Shown one piece after another: positions 17,398 through 25,754 of a stretch of 64,000 nucleotides of DNA. The notes beneath the pieces were generated by a model, which was not told where the DNA came from, did no database searches, and saw only the letters and a program-made list of their open reading frames with translations. Every line of letters starts with the position of its first letter. Positions within the stretch are counted from its first letter, which is position 1. Source of the DNA: an uncultured Planctomycetota bacterium (lineage in GTDB: Bacteria; Planctomycetota; UBA1135; GCA-002686595); contig CAIYPP010000013.1 in NCBI GenBank assembly GCA_903928115.1, positions 1-64,000 on the forward strand, in the 5' to 3' direction. A program made the translations under genes and the position numbers.

Positions 17398-18707
17398 TTC
17401 AGCGGCAGCTCGAAGTCCGCCGCGCGGCAGGGTGCGCGGTGCTTCCAGCAGTAGGGAAGGTTCGCCAAGACGCTCGCGCTAGCCTTCGCGAGCACCCAGA
17501 CAGCGCCCGGCGTCTGCCGCACCGACTTGCCGATGCCGATCGTGCCCGTCGCGTCGCTGACCTCGCCCGTGCGCTCGCGCCGCTCGCCGCGCAAAAGCAC
17601 CTTCGTGAACACGAGCCAAGGCAGCCGGAGAAGCTCCCCGAGCGGCGCATACTTGAGCTGCGTCAGCCACGCATTGCGTGCATGGTAGTACAGCGAACGC
17701 TTGCCCATCTTGATGCCGAAGGGCGTCTTGTGGAACGCGCGCGCCGACGGGAACTGCAGCACGCGGAAACCGAGGTTGAGCAGGCGACAGGTCAAGTCGC
17801 GCTCATTGCCGTAGATGAAGAGGCGCTCGTCGTAGTAACCGGCGCGCCGGATCGCTTCCGAGCGCGCGAGGCTCGCGCAGCCGCGGAAGGTCGACATGTA
17901 GCGCTCGCGCCGCAGGTGGTCCTGCTCGAGGTAGCCCGCGGGCATGCCCGGCTCCTCGACTTCACTCGACACGATCGCGGTCGTCGCCGGCTCGCGCTCG
18001 AGACGCGCGGCGGTCTTCTCCAGCCAGTCCGCGGGCAGCACGACGTCGTCGTCGAGGATCGCCGTCAGCTCGGTCACAGCGGAGGCGAAGCCGATGTTGA
18101 ACGTCTCGCAGGCGCCGTAGGCCGAGTGCGGCATGACGACCAGCCGGACTTCGGGGTAGCGCTCGCGGATCGTGCGCGCCGTGGCGTCGTTCGAGCCGTT
18201 GTCGACCACCACGATGTCGGTGAACGGGCGCAGCTGCGCGCGCAGCGCGTCGAGGTTCGCGCACACGTCCGACGCCTTGTTCCAAGTCGAGATCACGGCC
18301 GTCGCCGCGAGCGGCGCTCCGTGCGGGAGCACGCCGAGCGCACCGCGCGAGCGCGCGTACGCCGCAGGCCCGTCGAGTTCCGCGAGCGGTTGCGCCCCGT
18401 GGGCAACGATGACCTGCACCCCCGGGCGCCACGCGAGTGCGGCGGCGCACGCGACGGCGACCACCCGCTCATCGCCCGCGGTCGAAGCGACGTCCGGCAC
18501 GATGACGCGGCACGGCGCGAGACGGTCGAGGGCGGCCGCGATGCGCGCGACGACGTCGAAGCGACTCCCGAGGCCCTGCTCGCCGAGCACGAGCTCCTCG
18601 ACGGGCCCCTGCGCAAGCCGCGCTGCGAGCGCAGCATGCGTCCCCGCCTGCGCACTGATGCACAGCGTGGCTCGGGACTCGGCGGCGATCGTGGGAGTTG
18701 CTTGCAC
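17394..18707 (-). CDS. Family 2 glycosyltransferase with N-terminal extension
   Basis: Encodes 437 aa from GTG 18707 (V-Q-A-T-P-T-I). A longer TTG start at 18779 is possible, but that stretch has poor third-position GC and contains a TAGGAT box on the minus strand. Residues 1-130 form an unassigned alpha/beta region (IVPDVAS, then ACAAALAWRPGVQVIVAHG) that may be a degenerate nucleotide-sugar domain. The GT2 domain follows, with AVISTWNKASDVCANLDAL, DIVVVDNGSNDATARTI, LTAILDDDVVLP and a FIYGNERDLTCRLLNLG motif. It overlaps the next glycosyltransferase gene (ATGA). The likely role is surface glycan synthesis. Confidence 0.88.
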   Translation of the reverse strand: MQATPTIAAESRATLCISAQAGTHAALAARLAQGPVEELVLGEQGLGSRFDVVARIAAALDRLAPCRVIVPDVASTAGDERVVAVACAAALAWRPGVQVIVAHGAQPLAELDGPAAYARSRGALGVLPHGAPLAATAVISTWNKASDVCANLDALRAQLRPFTDIVVVDNGSNDATARTIRERYPEVRLVVMPHSAYGACETFNIGFASAVTELTAILDDDVVLPADWLEKTAARLEREPATTAIVSSEVEEPGMPAGYLEQDHLRRERYMSTFRGCASLARSEAIRRAGYYDERLFIYGNERDLTCRLLNLGFRVLQFPSARAFHKTPFGIKMGKRSLYYHARNAWLTQLKYAPLGELLRLPWLVFTKVLLRGERRERTGEVSDATGTIGIGKSVRQTPGAVWVLAKASASVLANLPYCWKHRAPCRAADFELPLK

Positions 18708-18736
18708 GAGAAAACTCGCTGGAAGCGGAGCGCTCG

Positions 18737-18742
18737 ATCCTA
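18737..18742 (-). promoter_or_regulatory. Putative -10 box (TAGGAT) upstream of the glycosyltransferase pair
   Basis: The minus-strand TAGGAT lies 29 bases before GTG 18707. It supports that start over the upstream TTG, because the box would otherwise lie inside the coding region. Confidence 0.4.
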
Positions 18743-18852
18743 GGCTCGACGCTCCGGGCCTCGCTCCGTCGGCTCCCAAGGCGACCGTTCCCCAACTCGG
18801 GGCGGCGCCGAGCGCGGGGCGCGGAAAAAAGTTCCGGCCACGACGCGCGGGC

Positions 18853-19329
18853 TCACTTGCCGGGAATGAACGGCGCCGGACCGACCTCGATCTGCTCGCC
18901 GAGTCGGCCCTTGATGCGCTGAACCAAGATCGCCATCGAGGTGGCGTCGTCCGCCTGCGCCTCCCACTCCGCGTAGGCCGGATCGAGCGGCCGCGAGAGG
19001 TTCATGTTGCGCTCGCTCTCGACGCGCACCTCGACCTTGAAGCGGCGGTCGCCGAGCGCCTCGAAGCGCACTTCCGCACGCTCGCGGTGACCCTTGCCGC
19101 GGAACGGCGCGAGCGAGTTTCGCCAGCCCGAGAGCAGCTTGCGTGTCGCGGGATCGAGGTCCCCGCCGACGGGAAAGTCGAGGCGCTGCAGCTCCTGCCC
19201 GCACACGGCCCACAGGACGTTCTCGCTCGGCGCTTCGATCTCGAAGGTCTGGCGCGGCGCCTTGTCGGCGGTCGACGCGCACGCCCCGAGGAGCGGGGCC
19301 ACAACACACAGGGCGGCGAGGAGCTTCAT
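18853..19329 (-). CDS. Small lipoprotein of unknown function downstream of der
   Basis: Encodes 158 aa. The N-terminus is a lipoprotein signal (MKLLAALCVVAPLLGAC) with the lipid-modified Cys at 17. The mature part is a compact alpha/beta domain (NVLWAVCGQELQRLDFPVG, RRFKVEVRVESERN, SMAILVQRIKGRLGEQIE) with no catalytic motif that I recognise. Its ATG overlaps the der stop codon by 4 bases, so it is co-translated with der. A minus-strand T-run after the stop (18827-18832), next to weak hairpin potential, may end the operon. I cannot assign a function. Confidence 0.85.
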   Translation of the reverse strand: MKLLAALCVVAPLLGACASTADKAPRQTFEIEAPSENVLWAVCGQELQRLDFPVGGDLDPATRKLLSGWRNSLAPFRGKGHRERAEVRFEALGDRRFKVEVRVESERNMNLSRPLDPAYAEWEAQADDATSMAILVQRIKGRLGEQIEVGPAPFIPGK

Positions 19330-20699
19330 TCTTCGCGGTTCTCCAGCTTGTCGCGCAGCTCGAGCCGAATCGGGACCTCCCCGAGGTCGAGCTCGTCGCG
19401 CAGTCGCTTGGTCAGATAGCGCACGTAGTGCTTGTTCAAGAAGCGCTTGTCGTTCACGAACACCGTGAACGTCGGCGGCGCGCTCGTGGTCTGCGTCGCG
19501 TAGTAGATCCTGACGTTCGCGCCGGTGCGCGTCGGGCTGCGCTCCTCGTTGGCGCGCTTGAGCGCCTTGTTCAGCGCCCCCGTCGAGACCTTGACGTGGT
19601 TCTTTTCGTGCAGCTCCTCGGCGAGCTTCAAGATCGCTTCGACGCCCTGCCCCTCGCGCGCGGCGAGGAAGCGGATCGGCGCGTAGTCGAGCTGCGGCAG
19701 CTCGTCGCGGATGTAGTCGACGAACTCCTGACGCTCCATGTCGCTGACGAGGTCCCACTTGTTCGCGCACAGGATCAGCGGCTTGTAGTGGTCGATCACG
19801 TAGCGCGAGAGCGCCTTGTCGAGGTTCGAGAGCTCTTGGCTCACGTCGAACATGTGCAGGACCACGTCCGCCCGGCGGATCGTGCGGTGCGAGCGCGCGT
19901 CGCTGAAGAACTCGATCGCGTCCGCCATCTTCTGCTTCTTGCGCACGCCGGCGGTGTCGATCACGACGAACGTCTTGCCGTCGCGCTCGAAGCGCACGTC
20001 GACCGAGTCGCGCGTCGTGCCGGGGATCTCGCTCGTGATCATGCGCTGCTCTTGGCACAGCGCATTCACGAAGGTCGACTTGCCCGCGTTGCGGCAGCCG
20101 ACGACGGCGAGCTTCATGTGCGGCGTCGCGGGCACCTCGAGCTCGGGCTCGGCGAGCGGCGGCAGGATCGCGCCGATCGTGTCGTACAGGTCGCGCAAGC
20201 CTTCGCCGTTCTGACCGCTGATGCCGAGCACCTGCTGTCCCACGCCGAGGCGACGGAACTCGTCGATCCCCCACGCCGAGCCGCGGCCCTCGCACTTGTT
20301 GACGCACAAGAGCACCGGCGTCGCGACGCCGCGCAAGCGCTTGGCGACCTCCATGTCGAGCGGCGTGACGCCGTCCTTCACATCGACAAGGAACAGGATC
20401 AAGTCCGCGGAGCGCACCGCCGCGTCCACTTGCGCCTCGACTTCCATGCCGAGGTCGTCGCGATCGACGACGCCGATGCCGCCGGTGTCGACGATCTCGA
20501 ACCAGCGGTCGCCCTCCGACGTCGGGAGCCGCCCGGGCACGGCGACACGGTCGCGCGTGACGCCCGCCGTGGGCTCGACGATGGCGACGCGGCTGCCGAC
20601 CATGCGGTTGAGCAGGGTCGACTTGCCGACGTTCGGCCGCCCGACGATGGCGATGCGGCGCAGTGTGATGTCGTCGGGCTCTGTGGCGTGGGATCTCAC
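19326..20699 (-). CDS. der: Ribosome-associated GTPase Der (EngA)
   Basis: Encodes 457 aa from GTG 20699, which overlaps the queE stop (GTGA). The duplicated G-domain architecture of Der is clear. Domain 1 has GRPNVGKST, DTGGIG and NKCE; domain 2 has GCRNAGKST, DTAGVRKK and NKWD. The C-terminal KH-like domain ends with TRTGANVRIYYATQTTSAPPTFTVFVN and KHYVRYLTKRLRDE, which is diagnostic. Der acts in late 50S ribosomal subunit assembly. The second P-loop has RNAGKS in place of the usual RPNVGKS, and the first G4 motif ends in Glu rather than Asp. Both are small variants. Length is normal for the family. Confidence 0.97.
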   Translation of the reverse strand: MRSHATEPDDITLRRIAIVGRPNVGKSTLLNRMVGSRVAIVEPTAGVTRDRVAVPGRLPTSEGDRWFEIVDTGGIGVVDRDDLGMEVEAQVDAAVRSADLILFLVDVKDGVTPLDMEVAKRLRGVATPVLLCVNKCEGRGSAWGIDEFRRLGVGQQVLGISGQNGEGLRDLYDTIGAILPPLAEPELEVPATPHMKLAVVGCRNAGKSTFVNALCQEQRMITSEIPGTTRDSVDVRFERDGKTFVVIDTAGVRKKQKMADAIEFFSDARSHRTIRRADVVLHMFDVSQELSNLDKALSRYVIDHYKPLILCANKWDLVSDMERQEFVDYIRDELPQLDYAPIRFLAAREGQGVEAILKLAEELHEKNHVKVSTGALNKALKRANEERSPTRTGANVRIYYATQTTSAPPTFTVFVNDKRFLNKHYVRYLTKRLRDELDLGEVPIRLELRDKLENREE

Positions 20700-21502
20700 G
20701 GGATTCCGAGCAGTCGATGGATCTGGGGAACGACGCGGACGCGCAGATCGAGCGCGCGCGCGCGCTCCGCAACGGCGGTGACGAGCTCGATGCCGGGGGC
20801 CTCGACGCTTCCCACCGCCGTGGCGGGCTGGATGAACAAGGGGAGCTCCGGCGCGTGCTCGGCCACGCCCTCGAAGAGCTCGTCGAAGAGCGCCGGAGCA
20901 CGCGATCCCGAGACGATGACCTTGGCGGCGGCGTCGCGCCCGCGCACGAGCGCGAGGCACTCCGCGCGCACCTCGGCCCACTCGGCGCGCGTGCGCGGCG
21001 CGGGCTCGAGCGGCGTGGCCTCGATCTCGACGGGCTCGTCCATGTCCTCGAAGAGCTTCAGGTCGAGGCTCACGTGCGACACGACGTCGAGCACGCGTTC
21101 GAGCGAGCGCGGATGCGCGCCACCGGTCTCGAGGTGGATCCGGCGCGGCGAGGCGAACGACGCGAGCGCGCGCACGAACTCCGGCCACAGGAGCGGCTCG
21201 CCTCCGGTCACCGAGACTGTGCGCGGCGAGCCCGGCTCACACTCGGCGATCCAGCACGCGGCCTGAAACGGAGTCGACCAGGAAGGCTCGCGACGCACTC
21301 CGCGCCGCGCGTCGACGCGCACCTCGCGCGCGCCATCGACCTTCCACGAACCCGGCGTGTCGCACCAGCGGCAGCGCAGCGGACAGCCTCGCAGGCGCAC
21401 GAACACCTGCGGCTCGCCCACGTAGAGGCCCTCGCCCTGGATCGAGGCGAAGACCTCGAGCAGCGGCGCCGCGAGCGATGTCTCGACGGCCGTGGGGCTC
21501 AC
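20696..21502 (-). CDS. queE: 7-carboxy-7-deazaguanine synthase QueE (radical SAM)
   Basis: Encodes 268 aa from GTG 21502. QueE converts 6-carboxytetrahydropterin to 7-carboxy-7-deazaguanine, on the route to queuosine and other deazaguanines. The N-terminal FASIQGEGLYVGEPQVFVRLRGC is the family hallmark. C40, C44 and C47 form a CxxxCxxC [4Fe-4S] motif, and SVTGGEPLLWPEF and HLETGG contribute to SAM binding. queC and queD are not in this window. The stop overlaps the GTG of der. Confidence 0.93.
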   Translation of the reverse strand: MSPTAVETSLAAPLLEVFASIQGEGLYVGEPQVFVRLRGCPLRCRWCDTPGSWKVDGAREVRVDARRGVRREPSWSTPFQAACWIAECEPGSPRTVSVTGGEPLLWPEFVRALASFASPRRIHLETGGAHPRSLERVLDVVSHVSLDLKLFEDMDEPVEIEATPLEPAPRTRAEWAEVRAECLALVRGRDAAAKVIVSGSRAPALFDELFEGVAEHAPELPLFIQPATAVGSVEAPGIELVTAVAERARALDLRVRVVPQIHRLLGIP

Positions 21503-21552
21503 GCTGCGCTCCGAATGACTCCGCCGCGCGACGAACTACGCCGCGCGTGGAA

Positions 21553-21798
21553 CTACTTCTTGGCGGGCGCCGCGGCCGCGGGCTTGGCAGCGGCCTTGTC
21601 GTCGGCCTTCGGAGCGGCCGCCTTCTTCGCGCCCGCGACCTTGAAGCGCGTGCGCACCTTCGGGAGGCCGAACACCGAGCGCTCACCTTCCTTGAACTTG
21701 CCGGCCTTGGCGAGGATCTCGAGGCGCTCGCGGCGCGAGAACACGCTGCGATCGCCGACGAGGGTGGAGACGCCGCGGAGACTGGAGTGGATCGACAT
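21553..21798 (-). CDS. Small basic protein (PVC-superphylum type)
   Basis: Encodes 81 aa beginning MSIHSSLRGVSTLVGDRSVF and continuing SRRERLEILAKAGKF, then FGLPKVRTRFKVAG and a Lys/Ala tail. The pattern matches the short conserved 'small basic protein' found in Planctomycetes, Verrucomicrobia and Chlamydiae, which is suspected of binding rRNA or ribosomes but is not characterised as far as I know. The ATG at 21798 is preceded by an AGGAAA-like purine stretch on the minus strand. The Ala/Lys/Pro-rich C-terminus is low complexity. This gene is one of the strongest taxonomic clues in the window. Confidence 0.9.
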   Translation of the reverse strand: MSIHSSLRGVSTLVGDRSVFSRRERLEILAKAGKFKEGERSVFGLPKVRTRFKVAGAKKAAAPKADDKAAAKPAAAAPAKK

Positions 21799-21857
21799 AG
21801 CTCTGTTTTCCTGTTCGAGTCGGAGTGGGTTGGAGCCCGCGCGCGCGCGGGCTTGGT

Positions 21858-22547
21858 TCATTTGCGCTGGAACACCTTGTCGATCTTCTCGACATAGGCG
21901 TCGTGGAATTCTCTGGGACGGTTGATCGGCGGCGGGCCGCTCAGCACGCGCACGGTGCGGCCGAGCTCGTCGAGGTCGACTTGCTTGGGCGCAGCGCCGA
22001 CGAGCAGGTACACGCGCGTCCCCTTTTGAACGAGGCACGCGGGCAAACCGGAGTTTTTGAGGTAGCGCGCCGCGTCCTGCGCGAGGCGCACGCTCGACTC
22101 GTTGTAGACGTAGTCGGCGACCTTCAGCGTGTAGATGTTGCGCGGATCGCGCAGCGCTTGCTCCTCCGCGCTCACCGGAGTCGGCTCCGCGCGCACGGGC
22201 AGCGTGGTGCCGGGCGCATTCGGGGTCGCGGCGGGTGTCCCGCCCGAAGCCGGAGCGCCGCTCGCCGCGGGCGCATTCGGCTCGACGGCGGGCGCGAACT
22301 GCGGACCGCGCGACGCGTCGACGCGGGCCTCCGAGGCAGCGGTCTCCTGCACGCTCGCGCGACCGACGAGGAACGCGCAGAGGAGCAGCACGACCTGTGC
22401 GAGCACCAGCCACTGCCACTGCGACGGTCGCAGCGCGAAGCCCCCGCCGCCAGCGCCGCTGCCCGACGACACTCCCCCCACGCCCGTGGGCGCGGCGCCG
22501 CCCTTGCGGGAGAGCGCTTCGAGGAGGTGCTTGCCTTGGTTGGACAC
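21858..22547 (-). CDS. Membrane protein with C-terminal SPOR-like domain
   Basis: Encodes 229 aa from GTG 22547. After a Gly/Ser-rich start there is one membrane helix near 44-64 (WQWLVLAQVVLLLCAFLVG) and an Ala/Pro-rich linker to about residue 135. A compact domain follows (YTLKVADYVYNESSVRLAQD, then YLKNSGLPACLVQKGTRVYLLVG) whose beta-alpha-beta pattern looks like SPOR, a septal peptidoglycan-binding fold. If so, the domain would be outside the cytoplasm. It lies 59 bases upstream of the small basic protein gene on the same strand. The SPOR assignment is by pattern only. Confidence 0.75.
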   Translation of the reverse strand: MSNQGKHLLEALSRKGGAAPTGVGGVSSGSGAGGGGFALRPSQWQWLVLAQVVLLLCAFLVGRASVQETAASEARVDASRGPQFAPAVEPNAPAASGAPASGGTPAATPNAPGTTLPVRAEPTPVSAEEQALRDPRNIYTLKVADYVYNESSVRLAQDAARYLKNSGLPACLVQKGTRVYLLVGAAPKQVDLDELGRTVRVLSGPPPINRPREFHDAYVEKIDKVFQRK

Positions 22548-22727
22548 GACGGTCGGGACGGATGCGGGGAACGGAAACGGGCGCGGAGCACCCGCGGGTG
22601 GGCTCCGGCAGTGGAACCGACCTGTGGGCGCAGGGAAAGGGGGAAAAGGTTACGGAACGCCCGCCGGAGCGTCAATCCGAGGCGCCCTCGGGGGCCGTGG
22701 CGAGGGGCGGGGCCGCGGGCGGGCTGC

Positions 22728-22733
22728 TAGGCT
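22728..22733 (+). promoter_or_regulatory. Putative -10 box (TAGGCT) of the CRTAC1 operon
   Basis: TAGGCT ends 14 bases before the first ATG (22748). It matches the recurring box seen before other genes here. No -35 element is recognised in the surrounding G-rich sequence. Confidence 0.35.
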
Positions 22734-22747
22734 CGGTGTCGCCTCGA

Positions 22748-24568
22748 ATGATGCCCCGCGCACTCCAGCTTGCCTCGGCGCTCGGCGCCCTCGCTTTGGC
22801 GGCCTGCGGCCCCGATTCGGCCACCGCCGTGAGCCCGGGAGCCGCGGGAGACCTCATGGACGAGGCCGAGGCGCGGGGAGTCGCCCACAGAAACCGCAGC
22901 GGCGAGGCCGTCAAGGCAACGGTCCTCGAAGCCAACGGTCCCGGGGTGGCGCTACTGGACCTCGGACGCGACGGAGACCTCGATCTGGCCTTCAGCGACG
23001 GCGTCGAGGACCTCGCGGCGCTGCTCCAAGGCCCTGGGGCCGACCTCGTGCTCTATGAAAACGACGGGAACGGCAAGTTCCGCCGCCTACCGGGGCCGGG
23101 CCTCGCCGGTTGGTGGACCGGGCTCGCGAGCGGCGACGTCGACGGCGACGGGGATGCAGACCTCGTCGCGGCGGGCTACGGCGGGCTGCGCGTGCTCCTC
23201 CAAGACGACGCGGGCGTGCTGCGCCCTGCGCAGGACCTGCTCGCGGCGGAGCCCGCAGCGGCGCTCGTTCCGGGCACGGCGCGCGGCGCGAATCTGCCAC
23301 CGCTGTGGGCCACCTCGCTTGCCCTCTTCGACGCGGACCGCGATGGCGCACTCGACTTGTACGTCGGCTGCTACCTCGACCTCGACCCCGTGGCGCCACC
23401 TCGGCACGAGCTCGGCTCGGGCGCGCTCGCGGTGCCGTGCACCTGGCGCGGCTACGGTGTCTTCTGCGGACCTCACGGCATGGTGCCCCAGCCCGACCGC
23501 TTCTATCGCGGGCTCGGCGACGGCAGTTTTCGCGACGACAGCGCGCGCGCGCTGCCTGAGCACGTCGCAGGCTACGCGCTCGCGGTCGCGAACTTCGACT
23601 TCGAGGGCGACGGCGACGAAGACCTGTACGTCGCAAACGACAGCGTGGCAAACCTGCTGCTCGTGAACGACGGTCGCGGCGTGTTCACCGACGTCGCGTA
23701 CTCCGCGGGCGTCGCGCTCTCGATGGATGGGCGCGGCGAGGCTGGGATGGGCGTGGCGTTCGGCGACGTCGATCGCGACGGAGACCTCGACCTCGCCCTG
23801 ACGAACTTCTCGGGCGAGCCGACCGCGCTGTACTTCAACGGCCCGCGCGGCTTCTCCAACGAGACGTTTCGCTTCGGACTGCAGCGCGAGACCGCACCGC
23901 TGCTGTCGTGGAGCGTGCATCTCGCCGACTTCGACGGCGACACGCGGCTCGAACTGTTCACCGCAAACGGACACGTCTATCCGCAGGCCGACAATCCCGA
24001 CACGGGCACGCGCTACCTTCAGGCGGACACGCTGTGGAGGCTCTACGCCGCGGGGAACGAGCGCAAGCTCGAGCGCATCGCGGCGAGCGGCCCGACCTCG
24101 GTGCTCGCCTCCCCCACCGGCTCGCGCGGCTCGGCTCTCGGCGACCTAGATGGCGACGGCGCTCCGGACCTCGTGATCGCGCGCATCGATGCTCCGCCCG
24201 CGCTCGGCATGAACCGATTTCCAAAGCAAAACAGGCTGGTCGTGCGCTGCGTCGGACCGCTGGCGAGCGAGCGCATCGAAAGCGCCGCGCGGCAGCGCAC
24301 GCCCACCGACGGCAGCGGCGCGCGGATCGAGCTCGTGCTCGCGGGGAGTGACGCGCGGCCGCTCGTTCGTTCGATCAGCACGGCGCAGGGATATCAGTCT
24401 TCGTCGGCACCGGAGGCGTACTTCGGGCTCGGCACGGCGAGCGAGTACACGGAGATCGTCGTGCGCTGGCCGTCGGGGCGCGTCGAGTCGCTCGGGGCCG
24501 GACGCGCGGGGCGTAGGCTCACGCTGCGCGAAGGCATGGGCATCGTGAAAGACGAGACGTTGCGATGA
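22748..24568 (+). CDS. CRTAC1-type FG-GAP / ASPIC-UnbV lipoprotein
   Basis: Encodes 606 aa. The signal sequence ends in a lipobox (LALAAC). At least seven calcium-binding FG-GAP-like loops are visible, for example DLGRDGDLDLAF, DVDGDGDADLVAAG, DADRDGALDLYVG, DVDRDGDLDLALTN and DLDGDGAPDLVIARI. This implies an integrin-alpha-like beta-propeller. The C-terminal 80 residues are an ASPIC/UnbV domain (GARIELVLAG, QGYQSSSAPEAYFGLG, VRWPSGRVE). The family is common in planctomycetes and lacks a defined function; extracellular ligand or polysaccharide contact is a reasonable guess. The gene overlaps the following TPR gene by 4 bases, a pairing typical of this family. Confidence 0.92.
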   Translation: MMPRALQLASALGALALAACGPDSATAVSPGAAGDLMDEAEARGVAHRNRSGEAVKATVLEANGPGVALLDLGRDGDLDLAFSDGVEDLAALLQGPGADLVLYENDGNGKFRRLPGPGLAGWWTGLASGDVDGDGDADLVAAGYGGLRVLLQDDAGVLRPAQDLLAAEPAAALVPGTARGANLPPLWATSLALFDADRDGALDLYVGCYLDLDPVAPPRHELGSGALAVPCTWRGYGVFCGPHGMVPQPDRFYRGLGDGSFRDDSARALPEHVAGYALAVANFDFEGDGDEDLYVANDSVANLLLVNDGRGVFTDVAYSAGVALSMDGRGEAGMGVAFGDVDRDGDLDLALTNFSGEPTALYFNGPRGFSNETFRFGLQRETAPLLSWSVHLADFDGDTRLELFTANGHVYPQADNPDTGTRYLQADTLWRLYAAGNERKLERIAASGPTSVLASPTGSRGSALGDLDGDGAPDLVIARIDAPPALGMNRFPKQNRLVVRCVGPLASERIESAARQRTPTDGSGARIELVLAGSDARPLVRSISTAQGYQSSSAPEAYFGLGTASEYTEIVVRWPSGRVESLGAGRAGRRLTLREGMGIVKDETLR

Positions 24569-25683
24569 ACTCCGCACTCCGAGCCTTCGCCGCCGTGTTC
24601 GCACTGTGCGCGCTCATGGCGAGCGCAGAGCCGCAGGCGCTGGACACCGCCAAAGTGAAGCGCCGCTGGCGTGAGTCGCTCGCGCTCGACTTGCCGCGCG
24701 AGGTTCTGAGCGAAGGAGAAGCGCTGGTTCGCCTCGGCGAGGAGCTCGCGCGCGATGGCGAAGCGTTGGCTTTGGTGAGCCGCGCGGTCGCTGCGACGCG
24801 CGAGCCGGCGTTCGAGAGTGCTTGGAAGCTGCTCGAAAGCCGCGAAGTCGAGGCCACGACGCGCGCGGACCTCGAGCTCGAGCGCGCGCGGCTCCTCTTG
24901 GAGAGCGACCAGCTCTCGCGCGCGCTGATCGCACTCTTGGAGAAGCCCGAATCGAACGCGCCGCGCTTCGCGGAGCGCGCTGAGAGCTGGCTTTTCACGG
25001 GCCGCGCGTGGTTCCGCTCCGGCGATGCTTCGCGCGGCGCGCCGTTCCTCGCCCGCTTCATCGAACTCGCGCCGCGCGACCGCGAAGCTCCCGCGGCGTT
25101 GCACCTGCTCGCGCAGGAGGCACTGTCGCGCGGCGACGGCGCTACGGCGCAAGCGTGCGTTCGGCGCGCCGAGGAGCTCTCACGCTGGCACGCGCTGTGG
25201 AAGGTGCGCGCGCTGCAGGCACGCGAACGACCGCGCGAAGCGCTGCCGCGCATCGGGCTCGCGCAGCTGTGGCTCCAAGCGGGCGACGTCGCGGAGGCAA
25301 AAGCCCAGCTCACGCTGCTGCTCACGCTGCACCCGAACAACGCGCAGGGTTGGTTCCTTCTCGGCGAAGCACAGCGCATGGAGCGCGACTTCGAGGCTGC
25401 GAGCGAGAGCTACGGCAAAGCGCTCGAGTTCGAGCCCGACCACGTGCTCGCGCGCAACAATCGAGGCACGATCCACCGACTCGCAGGCCGCATGGACGCA
25501 GCGCGCACGGACTTCGAGCGCATCGTCGACGGGCCGCGCACGAACGAGCCGACGGCGCTGCCTGCGCACCTCGCGCTGGCCCGTCTCTTGGTCGCCGTCG
25601 GAGAGCCGCAGGCGGCGCAGCAGCGCTACGCGCGCTACGTCGAGCTCGGCGGACGCGAGCCGCTGGCAGAGCCGAGGCGCTGA
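24565..25683 (+). CDS. Exported TPR protein paired with the CRTAC1 protein
   Basis: Encodes 372 aa. A signal peptide (MNSALRAFAAVFALCALMASA) precedes an all-helical protein. The C-terminal part has recognisable tetratricopeptide repeats: LGLAQLWLQAGDVAEAKAQL-type, AQGWFLLGEAQRMERDFEAASESYGKALEFEPDHVLARNN, and LAGRMDAARTDFERIVD. It is probably a periplasmic scaffold working with the FG-GAP protein, since their coding regions overlap (ATGA). No enzymatic motif was seen. Confidence 0.85.
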   Translation: MNSALRAFAAVFALCALMASAEPQALDTAKVKRRWRESLALDLPREVLSEGEALVRLGEELARDGEALALVSRAVAATREPAFESAWKLLESREVEATTRADLELERARLLLESDQLSRALIALLEKPESNAPRFAERAESWLFTGRAWFRSGDASRGAPFLARFIELAPRDREAPAALHLLAQEALSRGDGATAQACVRRAEELSRWHALWKVRALQARERPREALPRIGLAQLWLQAGDVAEAKAQLTLLLTLHPNNAQGWFLLGEAQRMERDFEAASESYGKALEFEPDHVLARNNRGTIHRLAGRMDAARTDFERIVDGPRTNEPTALPAHLALARLLVAVGEPQAAQQRYARYVELGGREPLAEPRR

Positions 25684-25754
25684 GCATTCCGCCGCGTTTT
25701 CAGGCTCGCTCCGAGCTTGACCGTTCCCCGCGCACTGCGAATGATCCCGCGCCC

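Noticed and set aside
18780-18852. Clear terminator after the small lipoprotein gene
   Set aside because: A T-run is present on the minus strand (plus-strand A-run 18827-18832), but the preceding stem is weak. I mention it in the gene entry only.
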